A stretch of 64,000 bases of DNA from Chlorobaculum parvum NCIB 8327 (GTDB lineage Bacteria; Bacteroidota; Chlorobiia; Chlorobiales; Chlorobiaceae), in the NCBI RefSeq assembly GCF_000020505.1, contig NC_011027.1, forward strand, positions 1,782,001 to 1,846,000, read 5' to 3'. Positions 7,729 through 16,090 of this stretch are shown here, piece after piece; the first letter of the stretch is position 1, and each line of letters opens with the position of its first letter. Under the pieces are notes generated by a model. The model ran no database searches. It worked only from the letters and a program-made list of their open reading frames with translations, and was not told the origin of the DNA. A program made the translations under genes and the position numbers.

Positions 7729-10045
7729 CACGATACCGCCCGCGCAAGAACTCCTGCCCAATCACTGCCTGCCCCAAGCTGATGCCACCGTCGTTGGTGG
7801 GCACTTGCTGGTGCAGAAGCACGGTAAATCCTGCGGCTTCTAGTTCGTGCACAAGGGCTTCAACAAGCAGTACATTCTGGAACACGCCGCCGCTTAATGC
7901 GACGGTTTTCAGGCCGGTTTCAAGATAGGCCTTACGTGTAATTTCTGAAAGCATGACGACGAGCGTCCGGTGGAAGCGTTGGGCGATTTCTCCAGCTTTA
8001 GCGCCTGCTTGGACGGCTTTGGCGATGTCGCGGATGATGGGTGAAACGAGCATCTGCCAGCGGCTGTCGCGGCGCTCGATGCCAAAGCTGTAGGCGGTGT
8101 CGGCGATCTGGCCGCGTGCGGCTTGCATCAGTTCGATGGCGGCCTGGCCTTCGTAGCGGGCTTCGTGGCGCAGAGCGCAGATGGAGGCGACGGCGTCGAA
8201 GAGGCGTCCGCAGCTTGAGCTTTCCGCCGTACCGACTCCTTTGTCGAGCAGTTCGAGCACCTGCGCCGACTGCGGCTGGCGGAGGCATTCCAGGCCTTCG
8301 GGTGACGCACAGCTGCGGTGGAGCCAGCCGAGGGCCGTGCGCCACACCTGCCGCGTGGCCGCGTCGCCGCCGGGCAGCGGCATCGGCTCCAGCGAAGCGA
8401 AGCGTGTCGCTCCGGCGGCGACGCCGATCAGCACTTCGCCGCCCCACACCGTGCCGTCCGGGCCGTAGCCGGTGCCGTCGAGCGTGAGACCGATGGCCGG
8501 GCCGTCGCAGCGGTGTTCGGCGAGGCACGAGGCGAGGTGCGCGTGGTGGTGCTGCACGCCGAGCGTCGGCTTGCCTTGCTCCAGCGCCCAGCGCGTGGTC
8601 ATGTAGGCGGGGTGCAGGTCGTGCACGAGCAGCTCGGCTTCCGTCTGGAAAATGCGTTGCAGGTGCGCAGCCACGTCGTCGAAGTGACGGTACGCCTCGT
8701 AGTTTTTCATGTCGCCGATGTGCTGGCTCAGGAACGCTTCGCCGCCCTTCACGAGGCAGAGCGCGTTCTTCAGCTCGCCGCCCGTGCCGAGAACCGGCGG
8801 GCCGCTTTGGCGCAGCCTGATCGGCGCGGGTGCGTAACCACGGCTGCGGCGAATCAGGCGCACGGCGTCAGCCATCGACATCACCACCGAGTCGTCGCAG
8901 CGCCGGGCGATTGGCCGGTCGTGCATCAGGAACGCATCGGCGATGCCCGTGAGCCGTTCGAGCGCTTCGGCGTTGTCGGCTACCAACGGCTCCTCGCTGA
9001 AGTTCGCGCTGGTCATCACGAGCACCTCCGGGCCTTCCCGCAAGAGCAGCCAGTGCAGCGGCGAGTAGGGCAGTATCACGCCGAGCCGGTCATTGCCCGG
9101 CGAGATGGACGGGGCGAGGGGCAGATCCGAACGCTTGCGCAGCAGCACGATGGGCGCTTGCGGCGAAGCGAGCGCGACCTCCTCCTCTGGGCCGATTTCG
9201 CACAGGGCGCGGGCGGTGTCAAGGTCGCGCACCATCACGGCGAACGGCTTCTCCTCGCGTCCCTTGCGAGTTCGGAGAAGCTGGACGGCCTGTTCGTTCG
9301 AGGCATCGACCGCGAGATGAAATCCACCGATCCCCTTGATCGCCAGAATCTTTCCGCCCGCAAGCAGCTCGCCCGCCGCCGTGATCTCGTCGCCGACCTC
9401 CAGCCGGACACCCGCCGCATCGCGCAGTTCGAGCTTCGGGCCGCAGACCGGGCAGGCGTTGGGCTGGGCGTGAAAGCGGCGGTCGGCGGGGTCGTCGTAT
9501 TCGCGCTGGCAGTCGGGACACAGGGCGAACCCTTTCATCGTGGTAAAGGGGCGGTCGTAGGGAATGCGCTCGACGATGGTGTAGCGCGGACCGCAGTCGG
9601 TACAGTTGGTGAAGGCGTAGCGGTAGCGCCGTCCGGCGGGATCAGCGATGTCGGCAAGGCAGGCCGGGCAGACGGCGATGTCGGGCGAGATGAGCGTCTG
9701 CATCGCGTCACCGCCGGAGGATTCGGAGATGACGAAGCCCTGCTCACCGCAGACGGACGGGATACTTTGGCGGTCAATCGAATCGATGCGGGAGAGCGGC
9801 GGCGCTTCGTCGCGGAGAGCGGCCTCGAAGCGGTCGAGAGCGTTCGGTTCGCCTTCGACTTCGATCACCACGCCGGAACTTGCATTACAGACAAATCCAG
9901 CCAGATCGAGCTGATGAGCAAGCCGCCAGACGAAGGGGCGGAAACCCACCCCCTGCACGATGCCGCGAACCTCGATCCGGCGGCGTTCACAGTGCGACGA
10001 TCCGCTCAGAGCGCCGCGAGTTTGGCGTTCAGCCAGGCGATCCAC
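7715..10045 (-). CDS. hypF: Carbamoyltransferase HypF
   Basis: About 776 residues from a GTG at 10045. The exact start is uncertain and overlaps the 3' end of hypB. HypF activates carbamoyl phosphate and transfers the carbamoyl group to HypE. Domains in order are an acylphosphatase domain (RGIVQGVGFRPFVWRLA), two zinc-finger CxxC units (CPACLADIADP, CTDCGPRY, CPDCQREYDD, CPVCGPKL), a YrdC-like domain (LAIKGIGGFHLAVDA) and a Kae1-like domain (VQHHHAHLASCLAEH). The C-terminal residues RYRGVDS are partly encoded by an intergenic repeat, so the natural end may have been altered. It belongs to the hypABFCDE order. Confidence 0.95.
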   Translation of the reverse strand: MDRLAERQTRGALSGSSHCERRRIEVRGIVQGVGFRPFVWRLAHQLDLAGFVCNASSGVVIEVEGEPNALDRFEAALRDEAPPLSRIDSIDRQSIPSVCGEQGFVISESSGGDAMQTLISPDIAVCPACLADIADPAGRRYRYAFTNCTDCGPRYTIVERIPYDRPFTTMKGFALCPDCQREYDDPADRRFHAQPNACPVCGPKLELRDAAGVRLEVGDEITAAGELLAGGKILAIKGIGGFHLAVDASNEQAVQLLRTRKGREEKPFAVMVRDLDTARALCEIGPEEEVALASPQAPIVLLRKRSDLPLAPSISPGNDRLGVILPYSPLHWLLLREGPEVLVMTSANFSEEPLVADNAEALERLTGIADAFLMHDRPIARRCDDSVVMSMADAVRLIRRSRGYAPAPIRLRQSGPPVLGTGGELKNALCLVKGGEAFLSQHIGDMKNYEAYRHFDDVAAHLQRIFQTEAELLVHDLHPAYMTTRWALEQGKPTLGVQHHHAHLASCLAEHRCDGPAIGLTLDGTGYGPDGTVWGGEVLIGVAAGATRFASLEPMPLPGGDAATRQVWRTALGWLHRSCASPEGLECLRQPQSAQVLELLDKGVGTAESSSCGRLFDAVASICALRHEARYEGQAAIELMQAARGQIADTAYSFGIERRDSRWQMLVSPIIRDIAKAVQAGAKAGEIAQRFHRTLVVMLSEITRKAYLETGLKTVALSGGVFQNVLLVEALVHELEAAGFTVLLHQQVPTNDGGISLGQAVIGQEFLRGRYRGVDS

Positions 10046-10824
10046 TCGTCGAAGCCCTCGCCGGTTCGCGCCGAAAGCTCGATCCATTCGAGGTGGTGGT
10101 TGACCTGCATGGCGTACTCGCGGCATTTGGCGGGGTCGAAATCGACGTGCGGCAACAGGTCGGTTTTGTTGAGCAGGCAGATGTCCGCCTCGTGGAACAT
10201 GGTGGGATATTTCAGCGGTTTGTCGTCGCCCTCGGTGACGCTGATGACCACCACTTTCGCCGCCTCGCCAAGGTCGAAAAGCGCCGGGCAGACCAGGTTG
10301 CCGACGTTCTCGATGCAGAGCAGCGAGCGCTCCGCCGGGTCGAGTTCCTTCACGGCGCGCTGCACCATCTGCGCGTCAAGGTGGCAGCCGGTGCCGGTGT
10401 TGACCTGGATGACCGGCACGCCGAGCGCGTCGATCCGGTCGGCGTCGTTGGTGGTCTGCTGGTCGCCCTCGATCACGGTAACGGGATGGCGCTCCAGCAG
10501 CGCCGGGATGGTTTTTTCGAGAATCGAGGTCTTGCCGGAACCGGGCGAGCTGAGGAAGTTCAGCGCCAGTACCCGCCGCGCCTCGAACCAGCCGCGGTTG
10601 CGCTCGGCGAGCATGTTGTTCTGCAACAGAACATCCTGCTCCATCTGCACCTTGCGAGCCTCGCCGTGGTGGTGATCATGCGCATGATCGTGGCTGTGAC
10701 CATGGTCGTGACTATGTTCATGGTCGTGATGGCCGTCATCGCCGACGTGGACATGATAATTTTTGACGCCCGGCTTACGCAGCACCACGCCTCCATCGCC
10801 TGAACAACCGCAAGTATCGCACAT
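10006..10824 (-). CDS. hypB: Hydrogenase nickel-incorporation GTPase HypB
   Basis: 272 residues. HypB is the GTPase that, with HypA, inserts nickel into the hydrogenase large subunit. The N-terminus has the high-affinity metal motif MCDTCGCSG, followed by a His/Asp stretch (residues ~28-55, HDHEHSHDHGHSHDH) that can store nickel. The G1 loop is SSPGSGKTSILE, and VIEGDQQT, IENVGNLVCPA and LLNKTDLL follow. It lies 61 bp downstream of hypA on the same strand. Confidence 0.97.
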   Translation of the reverse strand: MCDTCGCSGDGGVVLRKPGVKNYHVHVGDDGHHDHEHSHDHGHSHDHAHDHHHGEARKVQMEQDVLLQNNMLAERNRGWFEARRVLALNFLSSPGSGKTSILEKTIPALLERHPVTVIEGDQQTTNDADRIDALGVPVIQVNTGTGCHLDAQMVQRAVKELDPAERSLLCIENVGNLVCPALFDLGEAAKVVVISVTEGDDKPLKYPTMFHEADICLLNKTDLLPHVDFDPAKCREYAMQVNHHLEWIELSARTGEGFDEWIAWLNAKLAAL

Positions 10825-10885
10825 AGCTTGGTTACTCCTGTCTTTTCTGATAATTACTACTGTCTAACGCCTCACCGACACGCAT

Positions 10886-11227
10886 CTATTCGATGGTAAT
10901 CGAACGTACCGAAAGCTCCTGGCCCGATTCGATCTGCACCCGGAACTGGGCGCATGACGGGCACTTCGCGTAAAAGCTCGTGATCGGAAAGGTTTCGCCG
11001 CACGCTTCACAGCGACCGACCGCCTCGCACTCCTCGATGACCAGCTCGGCCCCGTCGGCAGGCGTGTCGCGGCAAGCCGCTGAAAAGCAGAACTTGAGCG
11101 ACTCGACTTCTACTCCGGAAAGATGGCCGACCACAAGCTCGATGCCGGTCACCTTCGAGCACCCTTCCTGGCGGGCCTTTTCGGTCACGGCATCGATAAC
11201 CGACATGGCAATGGACATCTCATGCAT
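10886..11227 (-). CDS. hypA: Hydrogenase nickel-insertion protein HypA
   Basis: 113 residues. It starts MHEMSIAMSV with the nickel-binding His2, and has a zinc site of two CxxC pairs (CEACGETF and CPSC). It delivers nickel together with HypB. It is the first gene of the minus-strand hyp cluster. The 176-bp gap to the divergent pyrB should hold the operon promoter. Confidence 0.96.
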   Translation of the reverse strand: MHEMSIAMSVIDAVTEKARQEGCSKVTGIELVVGHLSGVEVESLKFCFSAACRDTPADGAELVIEECEAVGRCEACGETFPITSFYAKCPSCAQFRVQIESGQELSVRSITIE

Positions 11228-11403
11228 CGCAAATGCTTTGGCTTTGAAGCTTGAAAAAACTGAAAAACGTAAGTCTGTACAGCTCTTTTCTTAAAATAGT
11301 TCCGGTCATCGGATAACAGCGTGACTGCATAGTGCTATGATCGTTAAATTTTTCTTAATTTTCGAAACAACATTCATTTCAACGCATAAACGTCCATGAA
11401 GTA
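11228..11403. promoter_or_regulatory. Divergent intergenic region between hypA and pyrB
   Basis: This 176-bp AT-rich spacer separates the minus-strand hyp operon from plus-strand pyrB and must carry both promoters. I cannot assign -35/-10 boxes confidently. Confidence 0.4.
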
Positions 11404-12330
11404 TTGAACCACCTCACGGGACTTTTCGGATTACCGGCAAGCACGCTGGTCGAGCTGCTCGACCTTGCCGCCGGATACAGAGAGGGGCTCAACAGAGAGC
11501 CTGAAACCTTCGCCCCGTTGCTCTCGAACCGGCGAATCGCCCTTGTTTTCTTTGAGAATTCCACCCGCACCCGCTTTTCGTTCGAGCTCGCCGCACGGCA
11601 TCTTGGCGCGGGAACGCTGAGCTTCACGGCAGCATCGAGCAGCGTCAGCAAAGGCGAAACCCTGTCGGACACCATCCGCAACCTCGAAGCGATGAAAGTC
11701 GATGCGTTTGTGTTGCGGCACCCATCATCGGGCGCGGCGGACTTCGTGACATCGATTACCAACCGGCCGGTCATCAACGCCGGAGACGGCACGCACGAGC
11801 ACCCGACCCAGGCGCTGCTTGACATTCTCACTCTCAGAAGCTACTTCGGAAAGATCGAAGGGCTAAAAATCATGATTCTCGGCGACATCCTGCACAGCCG
11901 GGTTGCCCGCTCGAACATCCTCGGCCTGAAAACCCTCGGCGCAGAGATCGCCGTCTGCGCGCCTTCGACGCTGCTCCCCGGCCGGATTGACCAGCTTGGC
12001 GTGCAGGTCTTCACCAATCTCGACAAAGCGCTGGCCTGGGCCGATGCGGCCATCGTGCTGCGCCTCCAGCTCGAACGGGCCACCGGCGGCTACATTCCGT
12101 CGCTCGAAGAGTACTCTGCGGGATACGGCCTGACTGACGAGAAATTCGACCGCCTGAAACGGCTCATGCCGGTGCTGCATCCCGGGCCGATCAACCGTGA
12201 AATTGAAATTTCAAACATGGTAGCCGACCGGATTCAGCCGCCCGGCTATTCAAGCAGCATGCTGATGGAACAGGTAACCAACGGCGTAGCGGTTCGAATG
12301 GCCGTGCTGCATCGCCTGCTGGCCAAGTGA
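11404..12330 (+). CDS. pyrB: Aspartate carbamoyltransferase catalytic subunit
   Basis: 308 residues with a TTG start; no in-frame ATG lies closer to the conserved N-terminus. It catalyses carbamoyl phosphate + aspartate to carbamoyl aspartate in pyrimidine synthesis. The carbamoyl-phosphate loop FFENSTRTRFSFE is present, as are HPSSGAADF (residues ~101-109), GDGTHEHPTQALLD, ILGDILHSRVARSN and the late HPGPINREIE. The length matches the catalytic chain. No pyrI regulatory-chain gene is adjacent. Confidence 0.96.
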   Translation: MNHLTGLFGLPASTLVELLDLAAGYREGLNREPETFAPLLSNRRIALVFFENSTRTRFSFELAARHLGAGTLSFTAASSSVSKGETLSDTIRNLEAMKVDAFVLRHPSSGAADFVTSITNRPVINAGDGTHEHPTQALLDILTLRSYFGKIEGLKIMILGDILHSRVARSNILGLKTLGAEIAVCAPSTLLPGRIDQLGVQVFTNLDKALAWADAAIVLRLQLERATGGYIPSLEEYSAGYGLTDEKFDRLKRLMPVLHPGPINREIEISNMVADRIQPPGYSSSMLMEQVTNGVAVRMAVLHRLLAK

Positions 12331-12393
12331 AACGGCGGCAGACAGTCAACGAATATTTATTAACATCACCATACCCCTGAAAAACGACAAACC

Positions 12394-13269
12394 ATGAACA
12401 AACGCTTTTCGATAGTGACCGCCGCGCTGTTGGCAACCGTCGGCATCACCGCCCCTGCCAACACAGCCAAAGCTGAATCGGGACTCCATCCGACACTCGA
12501 CACCCTGTTCGAACCGCTGCTGGCCGACCCGATGGAACCCCGCATCGCCGTTATGCCGAAGCTCGGCAAAAAGCAGCTCCAGCTCGACATCGGCACCTCG
12601 GCCGACCTGTACCAGAACGAGAAAAAGACCTTCGCCGCCGGTATCGACTTCGCCACCTGGTCATTGCTGAACCGGACGAGCAACTTCAAGTTCCCGGTTG
12701 ACAGCATCGACTACCTCTTCGGCGTGAACGCCACGTTCCGTCGCCAGCTCACCGACACGCTCATTCCGTTCGATGAAGCCGCTGTCAGAGTTCGGTGGAG
12801 CCACATCTCGGCGCACTTCGAAGATGGCCACACCGACGACGCGGGCGAATGGCTCCATCCGGAGGAGAGTCCCTTCGGCATTCCGTTCACCTACAGCCGG
12901 GAGTTCATCAACGTCACGGCTTCGCTCAGCTCGCCGGGCCGCAGAATCTATCTTGGCTACCAGTACATGTACCACACCATTCCCGATGAAATCAGCGCAA
13001 GCTCATTCCAGGCCGGCGCGGAGATCGGCCTGCCTTATGACGCCTACTTGGCCGCCGACTTCAAGCTGTTGCCTGTCTGGCAGTGGGATGAAGGCAAAAC
13101 CGACGGCTACCGCGGCACCTGGAACCTCCAGGCCGGCATGCGCCTTAGCTCGATCGGTCTGGACAATGTGCGGGTCGCCGCCAACTACTTTTCGGGCATG
13201 AGCCGCCACGGCATGTATTTCTACAAACCTGAAAGCTACACGACGCTGGGCATGATTGTTGATTTGTAG
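12394..13269 (+). CDS. DUF1207 family protein, exported
   Basis: 291 residues with a Sec signal peptide (cleavage after ANTAKA, about residue 27). The mature start FEPLLADPMEPRIAV matches the characteristic opening of the DUF1207 family. The remainder has beta-rich aromatic segments (YQYMYHTIP, YLAADFKLLPVWQW), consistent with an outer-membrane or periplasmic beta protein. Function is unknown. It follows pyrB by 63 bp and may share its transcript. Confidence 0.75.
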   Translation: MNKRFSIVTAALLATVGITAPANTAKAESGLHPTLDTLFEPLLADPMEPRIAVMPKLGKKQLQLDIGTSADLYQNEKKTFAAGIDFATWSLLNRTSNFKFPVDSIDYLFGVNATFRRQLTDTLIPFDEAAVRVRWSHISAHFEDGHTDDAGEWLHPEESPFGIPFTYSREFINVTASLSSPGRRIYLGYQYMYHTIPDEISASSFQAGAEIGLPYDAYLAADFKLLPVWQWDEGKTDGYRGTWNLQAGMRLSSIGLDNVRVAANYFSGMSRHGMYFYKPESYTTLGMIVDL

Positions 13270-13275
13270 GATGAT

Positions 13276-13362
13276 GTAGAGGCAGGTGCAAGGTCTACCC
13301 CTACGAAAATGCCATCACCAATTCTTTTGTAGGGGTAGTCCTTGCGGCTACCCCTTTTTTTA
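13276..13362. repeat. Two short GTAGGGG-type repeats with hairpin potential
   Basis: Between the DUF1207 gene and the convergent NUDIX gene lie GTAGAGGCAGGTGC...TCTACCCCTAC and TGTAGGGGTAGTCC...GGCTACCCCTTTTTTT. The second forms a hairpin ending in a T-run and probably also terminates the DUF1207 transcript. Confidence 0.6.
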
Positions 13363-13373
13363 TCCCCCACCTC

Positions 13374-13895
13374 TCACAACATCGAATCGAAAAATCCGGG
13401 ACATGGGTTGTCAAACCCATGCTGATGCCCCGACGCTATCAATTCATACAGAAATGGCGGATAGAGGCGATAAGAGGTCAACGAGGAGATTGGCAGCCAA
13501 CTGCTCTGCAAAATCATCTGCCGGTCGTCGGGCAGTTCCGGATCGCGGCCGGTCACAAGCGTGCCACCGGTCACCTCGCAATGAAACCCGAGGGAAACCG
13601 AGTGGTGCCGCTCTCCCTGCTCCGGCAAACCGGGATATGGATAGAGCAACTCCTTGACGAAAACCATACCGCCAACCGAGCACTCCAGACCGGTCTCCTC
13701 CATCACCTCCCGTCTGAGCGCCTCATGCAAGGTTTCGCCCCGTTCGACCACACCGCCGGGCAAAATCCAGTAGGTTTCCGGAAAAGCGGGATCTCCCGGC
13801 GCGAAACTCCGATGTTCGACAAACAGCACCTCGTCATCCCGAATACACAAGGCACTTGCCCTGAGATGAACCGGTTTTCTTGACAGATCATGCAT
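13374..13895 (-). CDS. NUDIX hydrolase
   Basis: 173 residues. The full Nudix box is present (GGVVERGETLHEALRREV, then MEETGLE), matching GX5EX7REUXEEXGU. These enzymes hydrolyse nucleoside diphosphate-linked compounds with Mg2+. The substrate cannot be predicted. The protein ends FDSML and is transcribed away from the following porin-like gene. Confidence 0.9.
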   Translation of the reverse strand: MHDLSRKPVHLRASALCIRDDEVLFVEHRSFAPGDPAFPETYWILPGGVVERGETLHEALRREVMEETGLECSVGGMVFVKELLYPYPGLPEQGERHHSVSLGFHCEVTGGTLVTGRDPELPDDRQMILQSSWLPISSLTSYRLYPPFLYELIASGHQHGFDNPCPGFFDSML

Positions 13896-14236
13896 AAAAT
13901 CACAGCCACCTTAAGCGTTGTAACAACGTATTTTCATTTTGAAAGAATAAATGAAAAATCCGACAACTATCCTTTGACATTCGACACAACAGAGCAGCAT
14001 ACCTTATATCGATATATAACCTTCAAAATACATGCCAATACAACGAAAAAGCGGAAAAAGCGCTTTTCTTTTGGACTAATGAATACTATTTCCTTAATTT
14101 AGCGTTAACCATAACCACACCTGTTCTTTTTAGTGTCATAAGGTTCCCACACTCCGATGATGGTAACCGGCCGTTGTAAAGCGGTTTTTATTTGAATTGA
14201 CCAAAACGCATCACACAACCTAACGGAGAACACACA
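13896..14236. other. AT-rich intergenic region upstream of the porin-like gene
   Basis: 341 bp without a convincing gene, between divergent NUDIX and barrel genes. It is AT-rich and must contain both promoters. TTGACA occurs at 13974, but no well-spaced -10 box follows it. A short frame at 13890-14102 has no protein-like features. A GGAG ribosome-binding site precedes the ATG at 14237. Confidence 0.5.
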
Positions 14237-15385
14237 ATGAAAAAAATGCTGTCACTTGCTGCGATGTTCGCAGTGTTAGCATCTGCTTCCCCCGCTCAGG
14301 CTGAACTGAAATTTGGCGGTGACGCTAGCGTCCGTCTGAGAGACGTATCCTATTTCGGCGACGCCGATCAGTTTTCGTTCACTGGTTCCGCCAACGATGA
14401 CGTTGTCTTCCAGTACAGAGTTCGCCTGAAGGCAGCTGCAGATCTGGGTAATGGCTACTTCTTCAAGGCTCTGCTTCAGAACGAAAGCTTGGGTTCTGGC
14501 ATCTTTGGTGAAGGGCAACCATACATCATTGCTGGTGGCTGGCAGAGTGTTGGTTATGCAAACACCGAAGAGATCAATGTCGATGTCTCGAACTTCTACT
14601 TTGGGCGCATGCTCGAGGACTGCCACTATATGGTTGGCCGCCTTCCGCTGGGCTCACTCAACAACCCGATCTTCGATCTCACCATCTACCCGGGACAGCC
14701 ACTCGGCACCCCTGTATTCAACATCAATTTCGACCGTGTTTTGGGACTCAACTACGGGCACAAAATCGGCAACGGAATGCTGAATGCAACGCTTGTTGTG
14801 CTTGACAACGAATCTGGCGACAATACTGCTTATGATGGCGACGGTCTCTTTAACGACGGCTATGCACTGCACCTTGACTACAAGGTCAACGTTGGAAATG
14901 TTACACTTGAGCCCCAGTTCTTGACCGTTCTGACAAACTCTGATGTCTTCACGCAGGATATCAGGGGAGCGGGCACCGTTGTCGCTCAAAAAGTCACGCC
15001 ATACACCTTTGGCGCTCTCATTGGCGTTCCTGCCGGTGATGCAAAGCTGACCTTCGGTGCATTCTATACCAATTGCGATGACACGACCCCGAATTCTGGT
15101 TACAAAGTCGATTATGATGGCTACCTGTTCAGGGTGAAAGGTGAAATCGGAAACTTCATGGCTTGGTATGATTTCAACCGCACCGATGTCAACGATGGTT
15201 ACGATACCAAACTCACCAACCACTTCGTATGGGCACAGTACAAGATTCCGGTGTACTCTTCTGCTGCTGGCAGTGTGACAATTCAGCCGACTCTTCGCTA
15301 CCTCGCATCAAAGGCTGAAGACGACTTTGGCAGTGCCTCTGGCGAGCGTCTGCGCAGCGAGCTCTGGGCAACCGTCACCTTCTAA
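14237..15385 (+). CDS. Outer-membrane porin-like beta-barrel protein
   Basis: 382 residues with a signal peptide (MKKMLSLAAMFAVLASA, cleavage after PAQA). The mature protein has repeated amphipathic strands, such as DDVVFQYRVRLKAAADLG, GYLFRVKGEIG and QPTLRYLASKAEDD. It ends in a strand with terminal Phe (SELWATVTF), the outer-membrane barrel assembly signal. It probably acts as a porin; specificity is unknown. A long AT-rich leader and a strong terminator suggest a single, possibly highly expressed, transcript. Confidence 0.8.
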   Translation: MKKMLSLAAMFAVLASASPAQAELKFGGDASVRLRDVSYFGDADQFSFTGSANDDVVFQYRVRLKAAADLGNGYFFKALLQNESLGSGIFGEGQPYIIAGGWQSVGYANTEEINVDVSNFYFGRMLEDCHYMVGRLPLGSLNNPIFDLTIYPGQPLGTPVFNINFDRVLGLNYGHKIGNGMLNATLVVLDNESGDNTAYDGDGLFNDGYALHLDYKVNVGNVTLEPQFLTVLTNSDVFTQDIRGAGTVVAQKVTPYTFGALIGVPAGDAKLTFGAFYTNCDDTTPNSGYKVDYDGYLFRVKGEIGNFMAWYDFNRTDVNDGYDTKLTNHFVWAQYKIPVYSSAAGSVTIQPTLRYLASKAEDDFGSASGERLRSELWATVTF

Positions 15386-15407
15386 GGCTTGCCTCAGCTT
15401 TAAATAA

Positions 15408-15436
15408 AAAAGCCGCAGGAAACTGCGGCTTTTTTA
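15408..15436 (+). terminator. Rho-independent terminator after the porin-like gene
   Basis: The stem AAAAGCCGCA (15408-15417) pairs with TGCGGCTTTT (15424-15433) around a 6-nt loop and runs into a T-tract. Confidence 0.9.
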
Positions 15437-15777
15437 TCGTCAGAGGAACAGAATGCTGACGGACAGTATAGGCGCGAAATGAACAATTATGAGTTCCGCC
15501 CTATATCGCGTATATTGTTAACAATCGGTAAAAATGCATTGGCTGTCGGAAGCTCATAACCGGAAAGCTCAATGAATCCGAATAGCCTACACTTCAGTTC
15601 GATTTGTGATTGTGATTAAGACGCATGGCCGGAAACCCCTCTTTTCCGACATGAATGTCTGACAGAATAAGTGGTTACGTCCGTTTATACGACTGTTCTC
15701 TTTATTATCGGCATCGCCCTACATGGTGCCATGTTCTGTCTTTAGTAGTTCTCAACAAGCACAAACTTACCAATGCC
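15437..15777. other. Intergenic region upstream of the DUF4212/symporter pair
   Basis: About 340 bp with no recognisable gene. It contains the perfect palindrome ATTGTTAACAAT at 15514-15525, which overlaps the word TAACAATCG also found upstream of both terminal oxidases. An in-frame extension from 15655 to the DUF4212 start is not protein-like. Confidence 0.45.
15514..15525. promoter_or_regulatory. Perfect 12-bp palindrome ATTGTTAACAAT
   Basis: It lies about 250 bp upstream of the DUF4212 start. The right half continues as TAACAATCGGTA. It could be an operator for an unidentified regulator; this is speculative. Confidence 0.3.
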
Positions 15778-16035
15778 ATGGAAAAAGCGAAACTCCAGGA
15801 GTACTGGAAAATCAACCTCGGCTACCTTATCGGCCTGCTGGTTGTATGGTTCGTCGTCTCGTATGGATTCGGCATTCTTCTTGTCGAACCCCTGAACGCG
15901 ATCCGGCTCGGAGGCTTCAAACTGGGCTTCTGGTTTGCCCAGCAGGGTTCTATCTACGTTTTCGTAGTGGAGATCTTTGTTTACGTCATGCTGATGAACA
16001 AGCTCGACAAGAGGTTTGACGTTCACGAAGACTGA
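15778..16035 (+). CDS. DUF4212 family small subunit of a sodium:solute symporter
   Basis: 85 residues from the ATG at 15778. Two hydrophobic helices (residues ~15-40 and 55-75: YLIGLLVVWFVVSYGFGILL and FVVEIFVYVMLM) are joined by the family motif LNAIRLGGFKLGFWFAQQGS. DUF4212 proteins are encoded just upstream of SSS-family symporters of the acetate/ActP-like class and are thought to be their small subunit. Here the symporter starts 55 bp downstream but is frameshifted. Confidence 0.88.
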   Translation: MEKAKLQEYWKINLGYLIGLLVVWFVVSYGFGILLVEPLNAIRLGGFKLGFWFAQQGSIYVFVVEIFVYVMLMNKLDKRFDVHED

Positions 16036-16090
16036 ACCGGCCAAAACGCTATCCGAAAACCATTTTCCAAACGCTTAACAAACAACCATC

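Noticed and set aside
8318-10675. 785-codon plus-strand open frame opposite hypF and hypB
   Set aside because: It is antisense to well-conserved hypF and hypB; the long frame is a by-product of high GC codon usage and its translation shows no recognisable domain.
13890-14102. 70-codon plus-strand frame in the AT-rich spacer before the porin-like gene
   Set aside because: No ribosome-binding site, composition like the surrounding non-coding DNA, overlaps the start of the NUDIX gene.
15655-15777. Upstream extension of the DUF4212 gene
   Set aside because: The added residues are not family-like; the conserved N-terminus begins at the ATG at 15778.
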